Positions 1 to 8,018 of a DNA stretch of 40,827 nucleotides are shown in pieces. A program made the position numbers and the translations under genes. The notes under the pieces were generated by a model that worked only from the letters and a program-made list of their open reading frames with translations, did no database searches and was not told the DNA's origin. Positions within the stretch are counted from its first letter, which is position 1. The number at the start of each line of letters is the position of its first letter. Origin of the DNA: Paragemmobacter kunshanensis (GTDB lineage: Bacteria; Pseudomonadota; Alphaproteobacteria; Rhodobacterales; Rhodobacteraceae); NCBI RefSeq assembly GCF_011059185.1, contig NZ_JAALFE010000026.1, forward strand, positions 1-40,827, read 5' to 3'.

Positions 1-77
1 TCGGGGAAGGGTCACATGGGTCAAATCTCAATGGAAATCTTCAGCCCAACCGGGTCAGCTCTCAGCGCAAATCAACA
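1..77. mobile_element. IS21-family-like element end (partial)
   Basis: Read on the minus strand, foreign sequence begins with TG exactly where the cusB reading frame loses homology (between positions 77 and 78) and runs off the window. It contains two related 20-nt blocks at 18-37 and 52-71 (plus-strand form gggtcaNNtctcaNNgNaaa, spaced 34 nt apart). Multiple short terminal repeats of this kind, behind a 5'-TG end, are typical of IS21-family elements. No transposase is inside the window, so the assignment rests only on the end structure and the abrupt gene truncation. Confidence 0.6.
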
Positions 78-1190
78 CGTACGGGTCATCATGTCGACTT
101 CGGGGTAAATGGTGTCGATACGGCCCGGAATTGGACCATCCGTGAGGCCCCGAAAACTCACGCGAACCTCTGCTCCGACTACAATCTCCATCAGGGCCGC
201 TTCAGGCACTTCGGCGATCACCCAGACGGTCGAGGTGTCAGCGATGCGGAACAGGGTTTCGCCCGCCTCCGACATCATGCCTTCGACCGCCATCCTCTCC
301 AGCACCACGCCGCTGCGCGGGGCCATGATCGGAATACTGACCGTCGTCTGGCCCTCAGTCGCAATGCGGTCGATCACCTCGCCCGGCACGCCGAGGTTTT
401 CCAATCGTTGCCGCGCGCCCTCCCCTAACCGCCCGTCCGACCGCACGTCGGTTAGGAACTGTGCAAGGGCGGCAGCGATCTCGGGCGAATAGAGCGTCAC
501 GAGCGGCGCGCCTTCCCTGATCATGCTGCCGGTTGTCACATTGGCAACGGTTTCAATGAAGGCATCGGCGCGCAGCGAAATCACGCTGATCCGGCGTTCG
601 TCCAGTTCCACGATTCCCGGCGCGCGCCATGTGGCCGCCAGGGGGGCCAGCACCGCCTCGGCCGTGCGAACTCCGCTGCGCTGCAACTTACCGGGGCTGA
701 CGGTGACCGAACCGTCATCGTTGTCTTCGCCGTCATAGACGGCGATGTAGTCCATCCCCATCGAATCCTGCTTCGGCACTGGCGAGGTGTCGGGCAGGCC
801 CATCGGGTTACGGTAATAGAGGATGGTCCGCTCCCCTGTTTCCACCATAGCCATTTCTGTAGAGGGCTCAGGAGCAGGGCCCAGCGAGAGGTCCTCGCTG
901 GCCAGGACAGGCAAGAAGACCCGCCCATCCGCCGTTTGCCGGAGGGATGACGACCATTCGGGCAATCCGTCTGGATGCCTCCAGTAGATCACCGGGCCGA
1001 TTGGCTCTGCTTGCGGGGCATCGACACCCGGCATGGCGGCCGCATCATTGCCCATCAACACAGCAAGCTGCATTCTGGCCATGCCCATCAGGCTGGCCAC
1101 GGTGATCCCCTTTTCGCCAGCGGTCAGCCCGACCCATCCGGCTGTTCCCGCGACAAGGACTGCGGCCGTCAACTTGCCAAATGCTCTCAT
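72..1190 (-). pseudogene. CusB-like RND efflux periplasmic adaptor, 3' end cut by an insertion
   Basis: This is the N-terminal 372 residues of a CusB/HlyD-family membrane fusion protein, which would link an inner-membrane RND pump (CusA type) to an outer-membrane channel and export Cu/Ag from the periplasm. An N-terminal membrane or signal segment lies at about 7-25. A heavy-metal-binding domain of the ILYYRNPMGLPDTSPVPKQD type lies at about 122-155, followed by barrel-sandwich hybrid and alpha-hairpin segments. Homology stops after the family-typical YPEVDMMTRT; the next codon and the stop come from the insertion-sequence end at 1-77. The C-terminal beta-barrel end and membrane-proximal domain are missing, and any downstream cusA is off the window. 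The start ATG overlaps the stop of the upstream FixH-like gene (ATGA), so the two are co-transcribed. The product is very probably non-functional. Confidence 0.85.
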
Positions 1191-1582
1191 GGCTCGGCTC
1201 GCATTTCCAGCTCTGCCTTTACAGTTTCAGGTTCACCCTGCACCTTTGCCGCCACCGAAAACCGCCATCCCCCCGCCATGGTGAGATCCGTGCTGAACAG
1301 GTAGATGCCCGGAACTACAGTCGGCAATGCGGTGACGGGTGAGGTCATCATCTCCATCCCGTCGGGGGCCATATCCATGCGTGTCGCATAGATGACCGCG
1401 CCCTCGACGGGCTGGCCGGTGCGAAGATCAGTCAGACGAAGTTCAATCGTCACCCCTGATCCGACACGGTGGTCGGTCGAGACAATCTCGAAACGGTAGT
1501 CGTCTGCACCTGCCCACAGGGCAGATGCGCCAATGAGAAGTGCAAGAACGGAGCCGCAGGTGCGGCGGAACATGTTTGTCAT
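1187..1582 (-). CDS. FixH/YtkA-like exported protein
   Basis: 131 residues. A signal peptide ends near ALWAGA, followed by one Ig-like domain with the pattern of FixH/YtkA-like proteins (RTGQPVEGAVIYATRMDM, then VPGIYLFSTDLTMAGGWRFSVAA). Such domains sit beside copper and cytochrome-oxidase genes and often bring in copper through Met/His residues; here MDMAPDGMEMM is a plausible metal-binding loop. The ATG at 1582 was chosen because the signal peptide begins there and AAAGGG lies upstream; a longer in-frame extension to 1642 adds unlikely sequence. The stop overlaps the cusB-like start by 4 nt, which suggests the protein works alongside the periplasmic efflux adaptor. A second FixH-like protein lies at 26270-26698. 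Confidence 0.7.
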   Translation of the reverse strand: MTNMFRRTCGSVLALLIGASALWAGADDYRFEIVSTDHRVGSGVTIELRLTDLRTGQPVEGAVIYATRMDMAPDGMEMMTSPVTALPTVVPGIYLFSTDLTMAGGWRFSVAAKVQGEPETVKAELEMRAEP

Positions 1583-1652
1583 GAGGAAGACCCTTTGATT
1601 GCAGCGATAGCGCACCCGCAAAGCCAATTGGCGCAGGTGCAAACGGCATCAT

Positions 1653-1672
1653 CCGCGTGCTCACGCACGCGG
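1653..1672. terminator. perfect 8-bp hairpin downstream of the 1678-2001 gene
   Basis: CCGCGTGC and GCACGCGG form a perfect 8-bp GC-rich stem with a 4-nt loop, starting 5 nt beyond the stop codon of the minus-strand gene 1678-2001. There is no T-run, so it could attenuate or stabilise the transcript between this gene and the FixH/cusB pair rather than terminate it fully. Confidence 0.45.
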
Positions 1673-1677
1673 CAGGG

Positions 1678-2001
1678 TCAAACGCGGGGAGGTCGCCTTA
1701 AGCCATCCGGTGGAAGCCCGGATGGTAGATGGACGTCAGGGAGCATCAGGGTTGCAGCGGATGCCTCGTCGGTCACAGAAAGCCCGGGGACTTGCGCCAG
1801 GGCGAGCATTGTCATTCCGCCACGCGCCATCATTTCGCAGGCGACGCCGCATGCCTGATCGTCAGGGCAATCGCCTTCGCAGCACGGGTCGGCAGCCGCC
1901 GCGATCTCTGCCGCAAGTCCGGCCGATACCTCACTGACTGTGGCCCCGATCAGGGACACAGCCAAAAGCACCGACAGAAATGATCGGACAATCCAGGACA
2001 T
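1678..2001 (-). CDS. small Cys-rich secreted protein, Pro/Arg tail
   Basis: 107 residues. A hydrophobic signal segment covers about residues 6-28. A cysteine cluster follows (DPCCEGDCPDDQACGVACEMM, about 39-58), then a low-complexity region ending in the Pro/Arg tail LPPDGLRRPPRV. The cysteines suggest periplasmic metal binding or disulfides. The layout recalls DUF2946/CopL-like small proteins from copper loci, but I cannot assign a family. ATG 2001 puts the signal peptide at the N-terminus; the Shine-Dalgarno is weak. The gene lies between ynfA and the FixH-like gene on the same strand. Similar-looking small proteins occur at 19363, 28485 and 29605. Confidence 0.55.
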   Translation of the reverse strand: MSWIVRSFLSVLLAVSLIGATVSEVSAGLAAEIAAAADPCCEGDCPDDQACGVACEMMARGGMTMLALAQVPGLSVTDEASAATLMLPDVHLPSGLPPDGLRRPPRV

Positions 2002-2069
2002 TAAGAACCCATGACATGCGGACACAAATTCGGCAACGCACATCCGGTTGAACGGAGTGCAGTTGCTGC

Positions 2070-2405
2070 TCAGGCTGCCCGGGGCGCAAAGAGGATGATT
2101 GCAGCGCCGAGCACACAAATCGCGGCACCGGTCACGTCCCACGCATCCGGGCGCTGCTTCTCGACAAGCGAGAGCCAGCCAAGGGAGGCGGCAATGTAGA
2201 CACCACCGTAGGCCGCATAGGCACGCCCAGCGAAATCCGATGGCGCGAGGGTAAGGAGCCAGGCAAAGACCGCAAAGCTGAGGATGCCAGGAACCAGCCA
2301 GAGTGCGCTCGCTCCTTGTCGCATCCAAACCCAGAGCGCGAAGCAACCGGCGATCTCGGCAAGAGCGGCGCCGGCGTAGATGGTGAGCGTTGCAGCTGTG
2401 GTCAT
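2070..2405 (-). CDS. ynfA: YnfA/UPF0060 family small membrane protein
   Basis: 111 residues with four predicted membrane helices, matching the usual length (about 108) of the UPF0060/YnfA family. Recognisable segments are [36 protein letters not shown] and [19 protein letters not shown]. YnfA proteins resemble small-multidrug-resistance transporters; the substrate is not established, though they often sit beside metal-resistance genes. ATG 2405 overlaps the stop of the merR gene (ATGA), so regulator and YnfA are one operon divergent from zntA. A longer upstream extension exists but would run through the merR coding region. Confidence 0.85.
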   Translation of the reverse strand: MTTAATLTIYAGAALAEIAGCFALWVWMRQGASALWLVPGILSFAVFAWLLTLAPSDFAGRAYAAYGGVYIAASLGWLSLVEKQRPDAWDVTGAAICVLGAAIILFAPRAA

Positions 2406-2842
2406 GGCGTCGGCTCTGTCTCCGGATGCCGATGATCGGTTGCGCAAAGCGAATGGTCGCCCAGAACTTCGATGACCCGGCAATCGGCAATCTTGCCGCC
2501 CGCACATTGCACGACCATGCGCTCGAGTTCGGCTTTCAGCGCGGTCAGGCGCGCAAGGCGACGTTCAACTTCGACCAACTGGGCCCTTGCGATGGCGTCC
2601 GCTGCAGCGCAGGACTGATCAGGTCTGTCCGACAAGCTGAGAAGGTCGCGGATCGCTTCCAGCGTGAATCCCAGATCGCGGGCATGCCGGATGAAGGCGA
2701 GCCGTTCCATCGCCTTGCGGCCATAAAGCCGCTGGTTGCCCGAGCTGCGTTCAGCTTCGGGAAGCAGGCCAATCTGCTCGTAGTAGCGGATCGTTGGAAC
2801 CTTCACCCCGGCCGCGTCGCCCAATTTTCCGATGGTCAGCAT
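2402..2842 (-). CDS. MerR-family Zn/Cd/Pb-type regulator (ZntR/CadR/PbrR-like)
   Basis: 146 residues. An N-terminal winged HTH ([26 protein letters not shown]) is followed by the coiled-coil dimerisation helix (about 78-112) and a C-terminal metal loop. Cys78, Cys113 and Cys121 fall at the spacing of the metal-binding cysteines of ZntR/CadR/PbrR proteins, and an extra Cys133 with His/Asp residues lies in the tail. CueR proteins instead carry the CxxDHRPDCPIL loop seen in the second regulator at 37389. The gene is divergent from zntA, and the shared intergenic region holds a MerR-type promoter. The start has a GGGGAA Shine-Dalgarno. It probably activates zntA and, judging by operator similarity, lnt, the SCO gene and the dsbA at 21801. 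Which of Zn, Cd or Pb it senses cannot be decided here. Confidence 0.88.
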   Translation of the reverse strand: MLTIGKLGDAAGVKVPTIRYYEQIGLLPEAERSSGNQRLYGRKAMERLAFIRHARDLGFTLEAIRDLLSLSDRPDQSCAAADAIARAQLVEVERRLARLTALKAELERMVVQCAGGKIADCRVIEVLGDHSLCATDHRHPETEPTP

Positions 2843-2852
2843 CAGATTCCCC

Positions 2853-2883
2853 TTGAAGCTATAGTTGCTAGAGACATTAGGTT
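2853..2883 (+). promoter_or_regulatory. MerR-type promoter/operator of zntA (operator class A)
   Basis: A -35 TTGAAG (2853-2858) and -10 TAGGTT (2878-2883) are separated by the long 19-bp spacer typical of MerR-activated promoters. The spacer carries the dyad CTATAG (2859-2864)-TTG-CTAGAG (2868-2873). From memory, the pbrA/cadA promoters of PbrR and CadR have the same core. The regulator gene diverges from here. Confidence 0.85.
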
Positions 2884-2931
2884 ACTGATTCGATGAAATC
2901 AACTGCCCGCCCTGCGGCAGGAGGAATAACG

Positions 2932-5244
2932 ATGTCGGAAGCTGCACGCGAAACGTCCTGCGACTGGACCGTAACAGGCATGGACTGCGGGTCCTGCGCA
3001 ACAAAAATCAAGGATGCTGTCGCGCGTCTGCCGGGAGTAAGTGGCGTCGAGGTCGGGATCATGTCCGAGCGCCTGCGACTGACGCTGGACGAAGCACAGA
3101 CCGGGAAAGACAGGATCGAAAAGACTGTCCGCGCACTAGGCTACGAGATTGCGCCACGTACGGCATCGGCGAAGAAAGAGTTCGTGCTGCCCGGCGCACA
3201 GGTTGCGGCCGAAAAGACCGACGCGCATCCGGATGTCGATCACGCCAAACACGATCATGAGGGACACGACCATGATGGTCACGATCATGGCCCAAAGGTA
3301 GACGGCGCCAAGCAGGACGAGGCCAGCCACGGCAGCCCCGGCCATATCCATGACGACCCCGCTGACCGGGGCAAGCGGTGGTTTCAGACCGCCAAGGGCA
3401 GGCTGGTGATCTTCACTGCACTTTTGCTGGGGACTGCCTGGATTATCGAGTATCTGGCACCCGAGATCGGCAAATGGGCCTTCGTCGCCGCTTGTCTGAT
3501 CGGGGTGGCCCCGGTAGCGCAGCGCGCCTTTGCGGCATTGCGGATGGGTCAGCCCTTCACCATCGAAAGCCTGATGACGATTGCAGCCGTCGGCGCGCTC
3601 TTCATCAATGCTGCCGAAGAGGCGGCGCTGGTGGTGTTCCTGTTCGCCGTGGGCGAAGTGCTGGAAGGCGTCGCCGCAGGCAAGGCACGGGACGGCATCC
3701 GGGCGCTGGCAAACCTTGTACCCAAGACAGCGCAACTGGTCACAGGCGACAGCACCCGCGAGGTGCCTGCCGCAAGCCTGTCCGTGGGCCAGACCGTGCT
3801 TGTGCGCCCCGGCGATCGCATTCCGGCCGATGGTGAGATCACCGACGGCACCTCTGGCGTCGACGAAAGCCCGGTCACTGGTGAAAGCGTGCCCAAGACG
3901 CGCGGCCCGGGGGATGCGGTTTTTGCCGGGGCTATCAACACCGAGGCGGCACTGCGTATCAAAGTGACCAAGGGGCCGGAAGACAACACCATCGCCCGCA
4001 TCATCCGTCTGGTCGAAGAAGCTGAAGAGGCGCGCGCGCCGACCGAACGCTTCATTGATCGGTTCAGCCGCTGGTACATGCCCGCCATCGTCGCCGTGGC
4101 AGCGTTGGTGGTCCTGGTGCCGCCGCTGGCTTTTGGCCAGCCGTGGGATACCTGGGTCTATCGTGGCCTGGCGCTTCTACTGATCGGTTGCCCCTGCGCA
4201 CTGGTCATATCGGTTCCGGCTTCCATCGCTTCGGCCATGTCCACCGGTGCGCGACGCGGCCTCTTGATGAAAGGCGGTGCCGTGATCGAAGCGGCGGCGA
4301 AGGTCGATGTCGTGACCTTCGACAAGACCGGGACGCTGACACATGGCCGCCCGCAGGTGACGGATGTCGTGCCGTTTGGGTCCACCACCGAAGCCGAGCT
4401 TCTGGCCGTTGCGGCCGGGGTCGAGATGGGGTCGAGCCATCCGCTCGCCATCGCCATCCTGAACAAGGCCAAGGACGCAGGCGTGGCCGCGCTGTCGTCG
4501 CAGGATGCAAAGGCGTTGATGGGCAAAGGCGTGGTCGCGACGGTGGGTGGTGCGCCCGCATGGGTCGCCTCTCCGCGTTACGCGATGGAACATGGTGGGC
4601 TTGAAGGCCTTGGTTTGCGGCAGGCCACGATCTTCGAGGAGGATGGCAAGACTGCTGTTGCGGTGTTCCGCGAGAAGACCCCACTTGGGTTGATTGCCAT
4701 GCGGGACGAACCGCGCGCGGATGCCAAGGACGCTGTGCGCCAGCTGACGGCCATGGGGGTGACCTCGGTGATCCTTACCGGGGACAACCCGCGCACGGCC
4801 TCTGCAATTGCCGGAAGCCTTGGGCTGAAGTTCGAGGCTGACATGCTGCCCGAAGACAAGCTCGCCTATATCCGCGAGATCGGCTCCAAGGGCGGCGTAA
4901 TGATGATAGGCGACGGCATCAACGACGCGCCGGCGCTAAAACAGGCGTCGGTCGGCGTGGCGATGGGATCGGGCACCGATGTGGCGCTGGAAACCGCCGA
5001 TGCTGCAATCCTGCGCGACCGGGTGACCGACATTCCGGCCACGATCCGGCTGTCACGCGCGGCAATGGCCAACATCCGCCAGAACGTGACCATCGCCCTT
5101 GGCCTGAAAGCCGTGTTTTTGGTGACGTCAGTCTTCGGTCTGACCGGCCTGTGGATCGCGATCCTGGCCGATACCGGGGCGACAGTGCTTGTGACCCTGA
5201 ACGCCCTGCGCCTGCTGCGGTTCAACCCTGAGCGTGAGAGCTGA
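2932..5244 (+). CDS. zntA: P1B-type Zn/Cd/Pb-exporting ATPase
   Basis: 770 residues, full length for ZntA/CadA. It pumps soft divalent cations from the cytoplasm to the periplasm at the cost of ATP. One N-terminal HMA domain carries GMDCGSC (Cys19, Cys22). A His-rich linker lies at about 99-140 (several HDH repeats). The CPC motif is at 420-422, the phosphorylation site DKTGTLT at Asp464, then SSHPLA and [10 protein letters not shown]. His-rich linker plus CPC and the operon's ZntR-like regulator point to the Zn/Cd/Pb class rather than copper. ATG 2932 is preceded by a strong AGGAGG; an in-frame ATG at 2893 lies just after the promoter -10 and lacks a ribosome site. It leads an operon with the methyltransferase-like gene, lspA, dsbB and dsbA. 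Confidence 0.93.
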   Translation: MSEAARETSCDWTVTGMDCGSCATKIKDAVARLPGVSGVEVGIMSERLRLTLDEAQTGKDRIEKTVRALGYEIAPRTASAKKEFVLPGAQVAAEKTDAHPDVDHAKHDHEGHDHDGHDHGPKVDGAKQDEASHGSPGHIHDDPADRGKRWFQTAKGRLVIFTALLLGTAWIIEYLAPEIGKWAFVAACLIGVAPVAQRAFAALRMGQPFTIESLMTIAAVGALFINAAEEAALVVFLFAVGEVLEGVAAGKARDGIRALANLVPKTAQLVTGDSTREVPAASLSVGQTVLVRPGDRIPADGEITDGTSGVDESPVTGESVPKTRGPGDAVFAGAINTEAALRIKVTKGPEDNTIARIIRLVEEAEEARAPTERFIDRFSRWYMPAIVAVAALVVLVPPLAFGQPWDTWVYRGLALLLIGCPCALVISVPASIASAMSTGARRGLLMKGGAVIEAAAKVDVVTFDKTGTLTHGRPQVTDVVPFGSTTEAELLAVAAGVEMGSSHPLAIAILNKAKDAGVAALSSQDAKALMGKGVVATVGGAPAWVASPRYAMEHGGLEGLGLRQATIFEEDGKTAVAVFREKTPLGLIAMRDEPRADAKDAVRQLTAMGVTSVILTGDNPRTASAIAGSLGLKFEADMLPEDKLAYIREIGSKGGVMMIGDGINDAPALKQASVGVAMGSGTDVALETADAAILRDRVTDIPATIRLSRAAMANIRQNVTIALGLKAVFLVTSVFGLTGLWIAILADTGATVLVTLNALRLLRFNPERES

Positions 5245-5248
5245 CATC

Positions 5249-5872
5249 ATGATCTCGGGTTTTGGCTGGGCCGCGCTGGCCCTTCTTTTCGGCTATCTGG
5301 CTCTGTTCTTCTGGGGCAGTGCTTTGGCGACGCAAGCGGCGGGGCGATCCGTCTGGCTGTTTTCGCGCGCCACGGGACGCGACCGTCTGGCCGCGATGGG
5401 GTTTCGTGCGGCCTTTGCGCTTGCCTTTTTCGGGCCACTTCTCTGGCTCGCCGTACCCGCAATACACAAGGTCGATCCGCTCTGGACTGAGGGGCGCGCC
5501 ATCTTCCTCGGCCTGATCGGAGTCTTTGTCGCAGGTCTTGGCGCAATGGTCGCCTTTGCAGCACAGATGTCGATGGGATCGTCCTGGCGCGTCGGCGTGA
5601 CAGCCGGCGAGACCGGCGATCTGGTCTCGAACGGGCTCTACCGCTTTAGCCGCAACCCGACCTTTGTTGGTCAGTTTGCCCTGCTGGCAGGTGTTGCGAT
5701 GGCGGTTCCGGCAGTCCCGACAGTCCTCGCGCCAATCCTGTTTCTCTGGTCGGCCAGCACGCAAGTCCGGTCGGAAGAGGCCGCATTGCGTAACGCAATC
5801 GGGCCTGACTATGACCGTTACGCCGCATCGGTCCCGCGCTGGATCGGCTTAAACCGCAAGGCAACACGATGA
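5249..5872 (+). CDS. isoprenylcysteine carboxyl methyltransferase-like membrane protein
   Basis: 207 residues with about five membrane helices. The C-terminal half has the ICMT/phospholipid N-methyltransferase pattern (LVSNGLYRFSRNPTFVGQF, then SEEAALRNAIGPDYDRYAASVPRWI). ICMT-like genes recur in bacterial metal-resistance operons, where the substrate is unknown; a lipid or cysteine thiol/carboxyl group is possible. The ATG at 5249 lies 4 nt after the zntA stop; a GTG at 5234 inside zntA is an alternative start. The gene overlaps lspA by 4 nt, so co-expression is tight. The family call is firm; the methyl acceptor is not known. Confidence 0.75.
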   Translation: MISGFGWAALALLFGYLALFFWGSALATQAAGRSVWLFSRATGRDRLAAMGFRAAFALAFFGPLLWLAVPAIHKVDPLWTEGRAIFLGLIGVFVAGLGAMVAFAAQMSMGSSWRVGVTAGETGDLVSNGLYRFSRNPTFVGQFALLAGVAMAVPAVPTVLAPILFLWSASTQVRSEEAALRNAIGPDYDRYAASVPRWIGLNRKATR

Positions 5873-6354
5873 CCCGGACGATGCTGATTTCCCTGATCGT
5901 TGCAACAGTTCTGGCCGATCAGCTGACCAAGGCAGCGGCGCTGTCGCTGCTGTCGCAGGGGACTGCCGTCCCAGTCGTTCCGGGCTTCAACCTTACCCTT
6001 GGCTTCAACGAGGGTGCGAGTTTCGGCATGATGGGCGGAATCATGGCGGGCAAGCCTCTCCTGATGGCGGCGCTGACTGGCGCTCTGACTTTAGCCTTCG
6101 CCGTTATGGCCTTCCGCGCGCACCACGCACTGGAACGGGCTGGCTTTGCTCTCGTGGTGGGCGGCGCGCTTGGCAACATCATCGACCGCCTGCGACAGGG
6201 TGCCGTGACCGATTTTCTTGATTTCTATTGGCGCGACTGGCATTGGCCGACATTCAACTTCGCCGATATTGCGATCACTCTGGGCGCGGTCCTGATCCTT
6301 GCCGCCTCTCTTCCCCTTCGACGCCGCAAGGAGCCAGTTCTTGACCAAAGCTGA
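5869..6354 (+). CDS. lspA: lipoprotein signal peptidase (signal peptidase II)
   Basis: 161 residues, normal LspA length with four membrane helices. It cleaves diacylated prolipoproteins before the lipobox cysteine at the inner membrane. Family motifs are present in order: ADQLTK (Asp17), FNEGASFG, GNIIDRL, VTDFLDF with likely catalytic Asp115, and FNFADI with likely catalytic Asp133. LspA homologues are known in lead/zinc resistance operons (PbrC of the pbr system), so its position after zntA fits that tradition. Together with lnt at 10361, the window encodes two of the three lipoprotein-maturation steps; no lgt is seen. It starts inside the stop of the preceding gene (ATGA). Confidence 0.93.
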   Translation: MTRTMLISLIVATVLADQLTKAAALSLLSQGTAVPVVPGFNLTLGFNEGASFGMMGGIMAGKPLLMAALTGALTLAFAVMAFRAHHALERAGFALVVGGALGNIIDRLRQGAVTDFLDFYWRDWHWPTFNFADIAITLGAVLILAASLPLRRRKEPVLDQS

Positions 6355-6778
6355 CCCGCAGAGTCTGTCGCGCGACGATCTCTCACTGATCGCCGCCTTC
6401 CTGATTGCGTTGGCGGCGACGCTTGGCGCGCTCTTTATCGGCGAAGTGTTGGGACAGATGCCCTGTACGCTCTGCTGGTATCAGCGCATCGCCATGTTCC
6501 CCTTGGTGCCGATCCTTGGCATTGCGCTGTGGCGTGGGGACGGCATGGCGCGCACTTACGCCTTGCCGCTGGTCTTGACCGGGCTGGCGCTGGCGGCCTG
6601 GCATTCGGGCCTTTACGCCGGCATCTTGCCCGCGCCGGTCGTGCCCTGCACCGAGAATGGCCCATCCTGCACCGGCGAAGCGCAAATGATCCTCGGCCTG
6701 CCCATCCCCTATCTTTCAGCGGTCGCCTTCGTGGCGATCCTTGTTTGTCTCCTCCTGCCGAAAGGACACCGCCCATGA
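6341..6778 (+). CDS. dsbB: DsbB-family disulfide bond oxidoreductase
   Basis: 145 residues with four membrane helices. The first cysteine pair is in MPCTLCWYQRI, the second in VPCTENGPSC, which is the DsbB arrangement for re-oxidising periplasmic DsbA with quinone. The start is taken as TTG 6341 because AAGGAG (6328-6333) sits 7 nt upstream; this places the start inside the end of lspA (14-nt overlap). No ATG is available near the N-terminus. It overlaps the following dsbA by 4 nt (ATGA), giving a matched DsbB/DsbA pair driven from the zntA promoter. Confidence 0.88.
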   Translation: MTKADPQSLSRDDLSLIAAFLIALAATLGALFIGEVLGQMPCTLCWYQRIAMFPLVPILGIALWRGDGMARTYALPLVLTGLALAAWHSGLYAGILPAPVVPCTENGPSCTGEAQMILGLPIPYLSAVAFVAILVCLLLPKGHRP

Positions 6779-7434
6779 ATCGTCGCAACCTCCTGATCGG
6801 AGCATCCGCACTCGGGCTCGCCGCCTTTGCAGGTGGCACCATCATCCTGAATCGTCGCCGCGCAGCCGAGGCAGAGGCAATGGCTGCCGCCACGCCAATC
6901 GCAGATCAGGCACTTCTGGTTCGAGAGTATTCCCCCAGCTTCGGTCCCGCCGATGCGCCCGTCACATTGGTCGAGTTTTTCGACCCCTCCTGCGAGGCCT
7001 GCCGCGCTTACCACCCGGTGGTGCAGGAAATCCGGCGGCAGTTTCCAACGCAGGTCCGCGTCGTACTGCGCTACACTGTGTTCCACGAAGGCTCGGACGA
7101 GGCGGTGCGCATCCTTGAAGCTGCGCGGATGCAGGACAAGTTCGAATCGGTTCTGGACGCGCTTTTGGAGCAGCAGCCCGGCTGGGCCGTTCATGGCTCG
7201 CCAGAGATGGATGTCGCTTGGGAAATCGCTGGTGCCGCAGGTCTCGATCTGGAGAAGGCGGAAACCGACCAGTTCTTTCCGGGGATCACCGGCATTCTGA
7301 ACCAGGACACGGCAGATGTCGAAGCACTCGCCATCCGTCAGACCCCAACGTTCTTCCTGAACGGCAAGCGGCTGGAAAACTTCAGCGCCGACAGCCTGAT
7401 CGCCGATGTGCGGTTCGCGGTCGAGAATAGCTGA
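6775..7434 (+). CDS. DsbA-family thiol oxidoreductase (partner of DsbB)
   Basis: 219 residues. An N-terminal signal or anchor (about 5-27) precedes a thioredoxin fold with active site CEAC in FFDPSCEACRAYHPV, and the cis-Pro loop is RQTPTFFLNG. AAAGGA lies 8 nt before the ATG. As last gene of the zntA operon and overlapping dsbB, it should introduce or repair disulfides in periplasmic proteins when soft metals attack thiols. The two other DsbA-like proteins at 21801 and 30505 have CPYC active sites, so CEAC marks a different redox tuning. Confidence 0.85.
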   Translation: MNRRNLLIGASALGLAAFAGGTIILNRRRAAEAEAMAAATPIADQALLVREYSPSFGPADAPVTLVEFFDPSCEACRAYHPVVQEIRRQFPTQVRVVLRYTVFHEGSDEAVRILEAARMQDKFESVLDALLEQQPGWAVHGSPEMDVAWEIAGAAGLDLEKAETDQFFPGITGILNQDTADVEALAIRQTPTFFLNGKRLENFSADSLIADVRFAVENS

Positions 7435-7440
7435 CGGCGT

Positions 7441-7899
7441 TCAGGACCGGCTTACGAAGGCCGAAAACAGGGCCAGCGTACGCTCGCTGACGTGATGCTC
7501 AATGCCCTCGGCATCGCGTTCCGCCGTCTCGGGATCGAGACCCAGACTGATGAGAAAGCGCAGCACGATTTCGTGCCGCCGTCGGCATTCCTTTGCCAGC
7601 GAACGCCCGTCATCTGTCAGAAAGACCGACCGATACTTCGCGCGTGTTATCAGCCCCTCCCGCGCCAGGCGGTCGAGCGTCTTGCTCACCGTCGGCACTT
7701 TCACGCCAAGCCGTGCGGCGATGTCCACCGGGCGAGCTTCGCCGTGATCGTGGATCAGTTCGGCAATCAGCTCGACATAGTCCTCGGCCAACTCTCGGCT
7801 GCGGGCCTCGCGCACGCCCTGAAACGCTTCTGCGCGCGCGTCGGTAGGGCGGTCATGGGTTGCGGGCTGCGTCTGGGGGTCAAGATCGTGCTGTGTCAT
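7441..7899 (-). CDS. mntR: MntR-type manganese-responsive regulator (DtxR family)
   Basis: 152 residues. A winged helix (ARPVDIAARLGVKVPTVSKTLDRLAREGLI) is followed by a metal-binding dimerisation region with ECRRRHEIVLRFLISLG and DAEGIEHHVSERT, as in the DtxR/MntR family. With Mn bound it would repress the divergent mntH. ATG 7899 gives a protein of normal MntR length with a short charged N-terminal extension; a start at 8061 would run through the promoter region. This is a homeostasis module rather than an efflux one and may limit damage from metals that displace Mn. Confidence 0.88.
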   Translation of the reverse strand: MTQHDLDPQTQPATHDRPTDARAEAFQGVREARSRELAEDYVELIAELIHDHGEARPVDIAARLGVKVPTVSKTLDRLAREGLITRAKYRSVFLTDDGRSLAKECRRRHEIVLRFLISLGLDPETAERDAEGIEHHVSERTLALFSAFVSRS

Positions 7900-7923
7900 C
7901 AGTTCAGTGTCGCACAGGGAGGA

Positions 7924-7966
7924 TTGACAAGTAAAGTTGCGCCACTGATTGTTAGCAATGTCTAAC
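7924..7966 (+). promoter_or_regulatory. mntH promoter with probable MntR operator
   Basis: TTGACA (7924-7929) is followed at 17 bp by a weak -10 (7947-7952). Directly over and after it lies the inverted repeat GTTAGCAATGTCTAAC (7951-7966, arms GTTAG/CTAAC). The position between divergent mntR and mntH makes it the likely MntR site. Confidence 0.6.
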
Positions 7967-8018
7967 TTTATGCGCCGAGACTTTGGTGCGACCTTGCGAC
8001 CATAGAAAGCATCAACCC

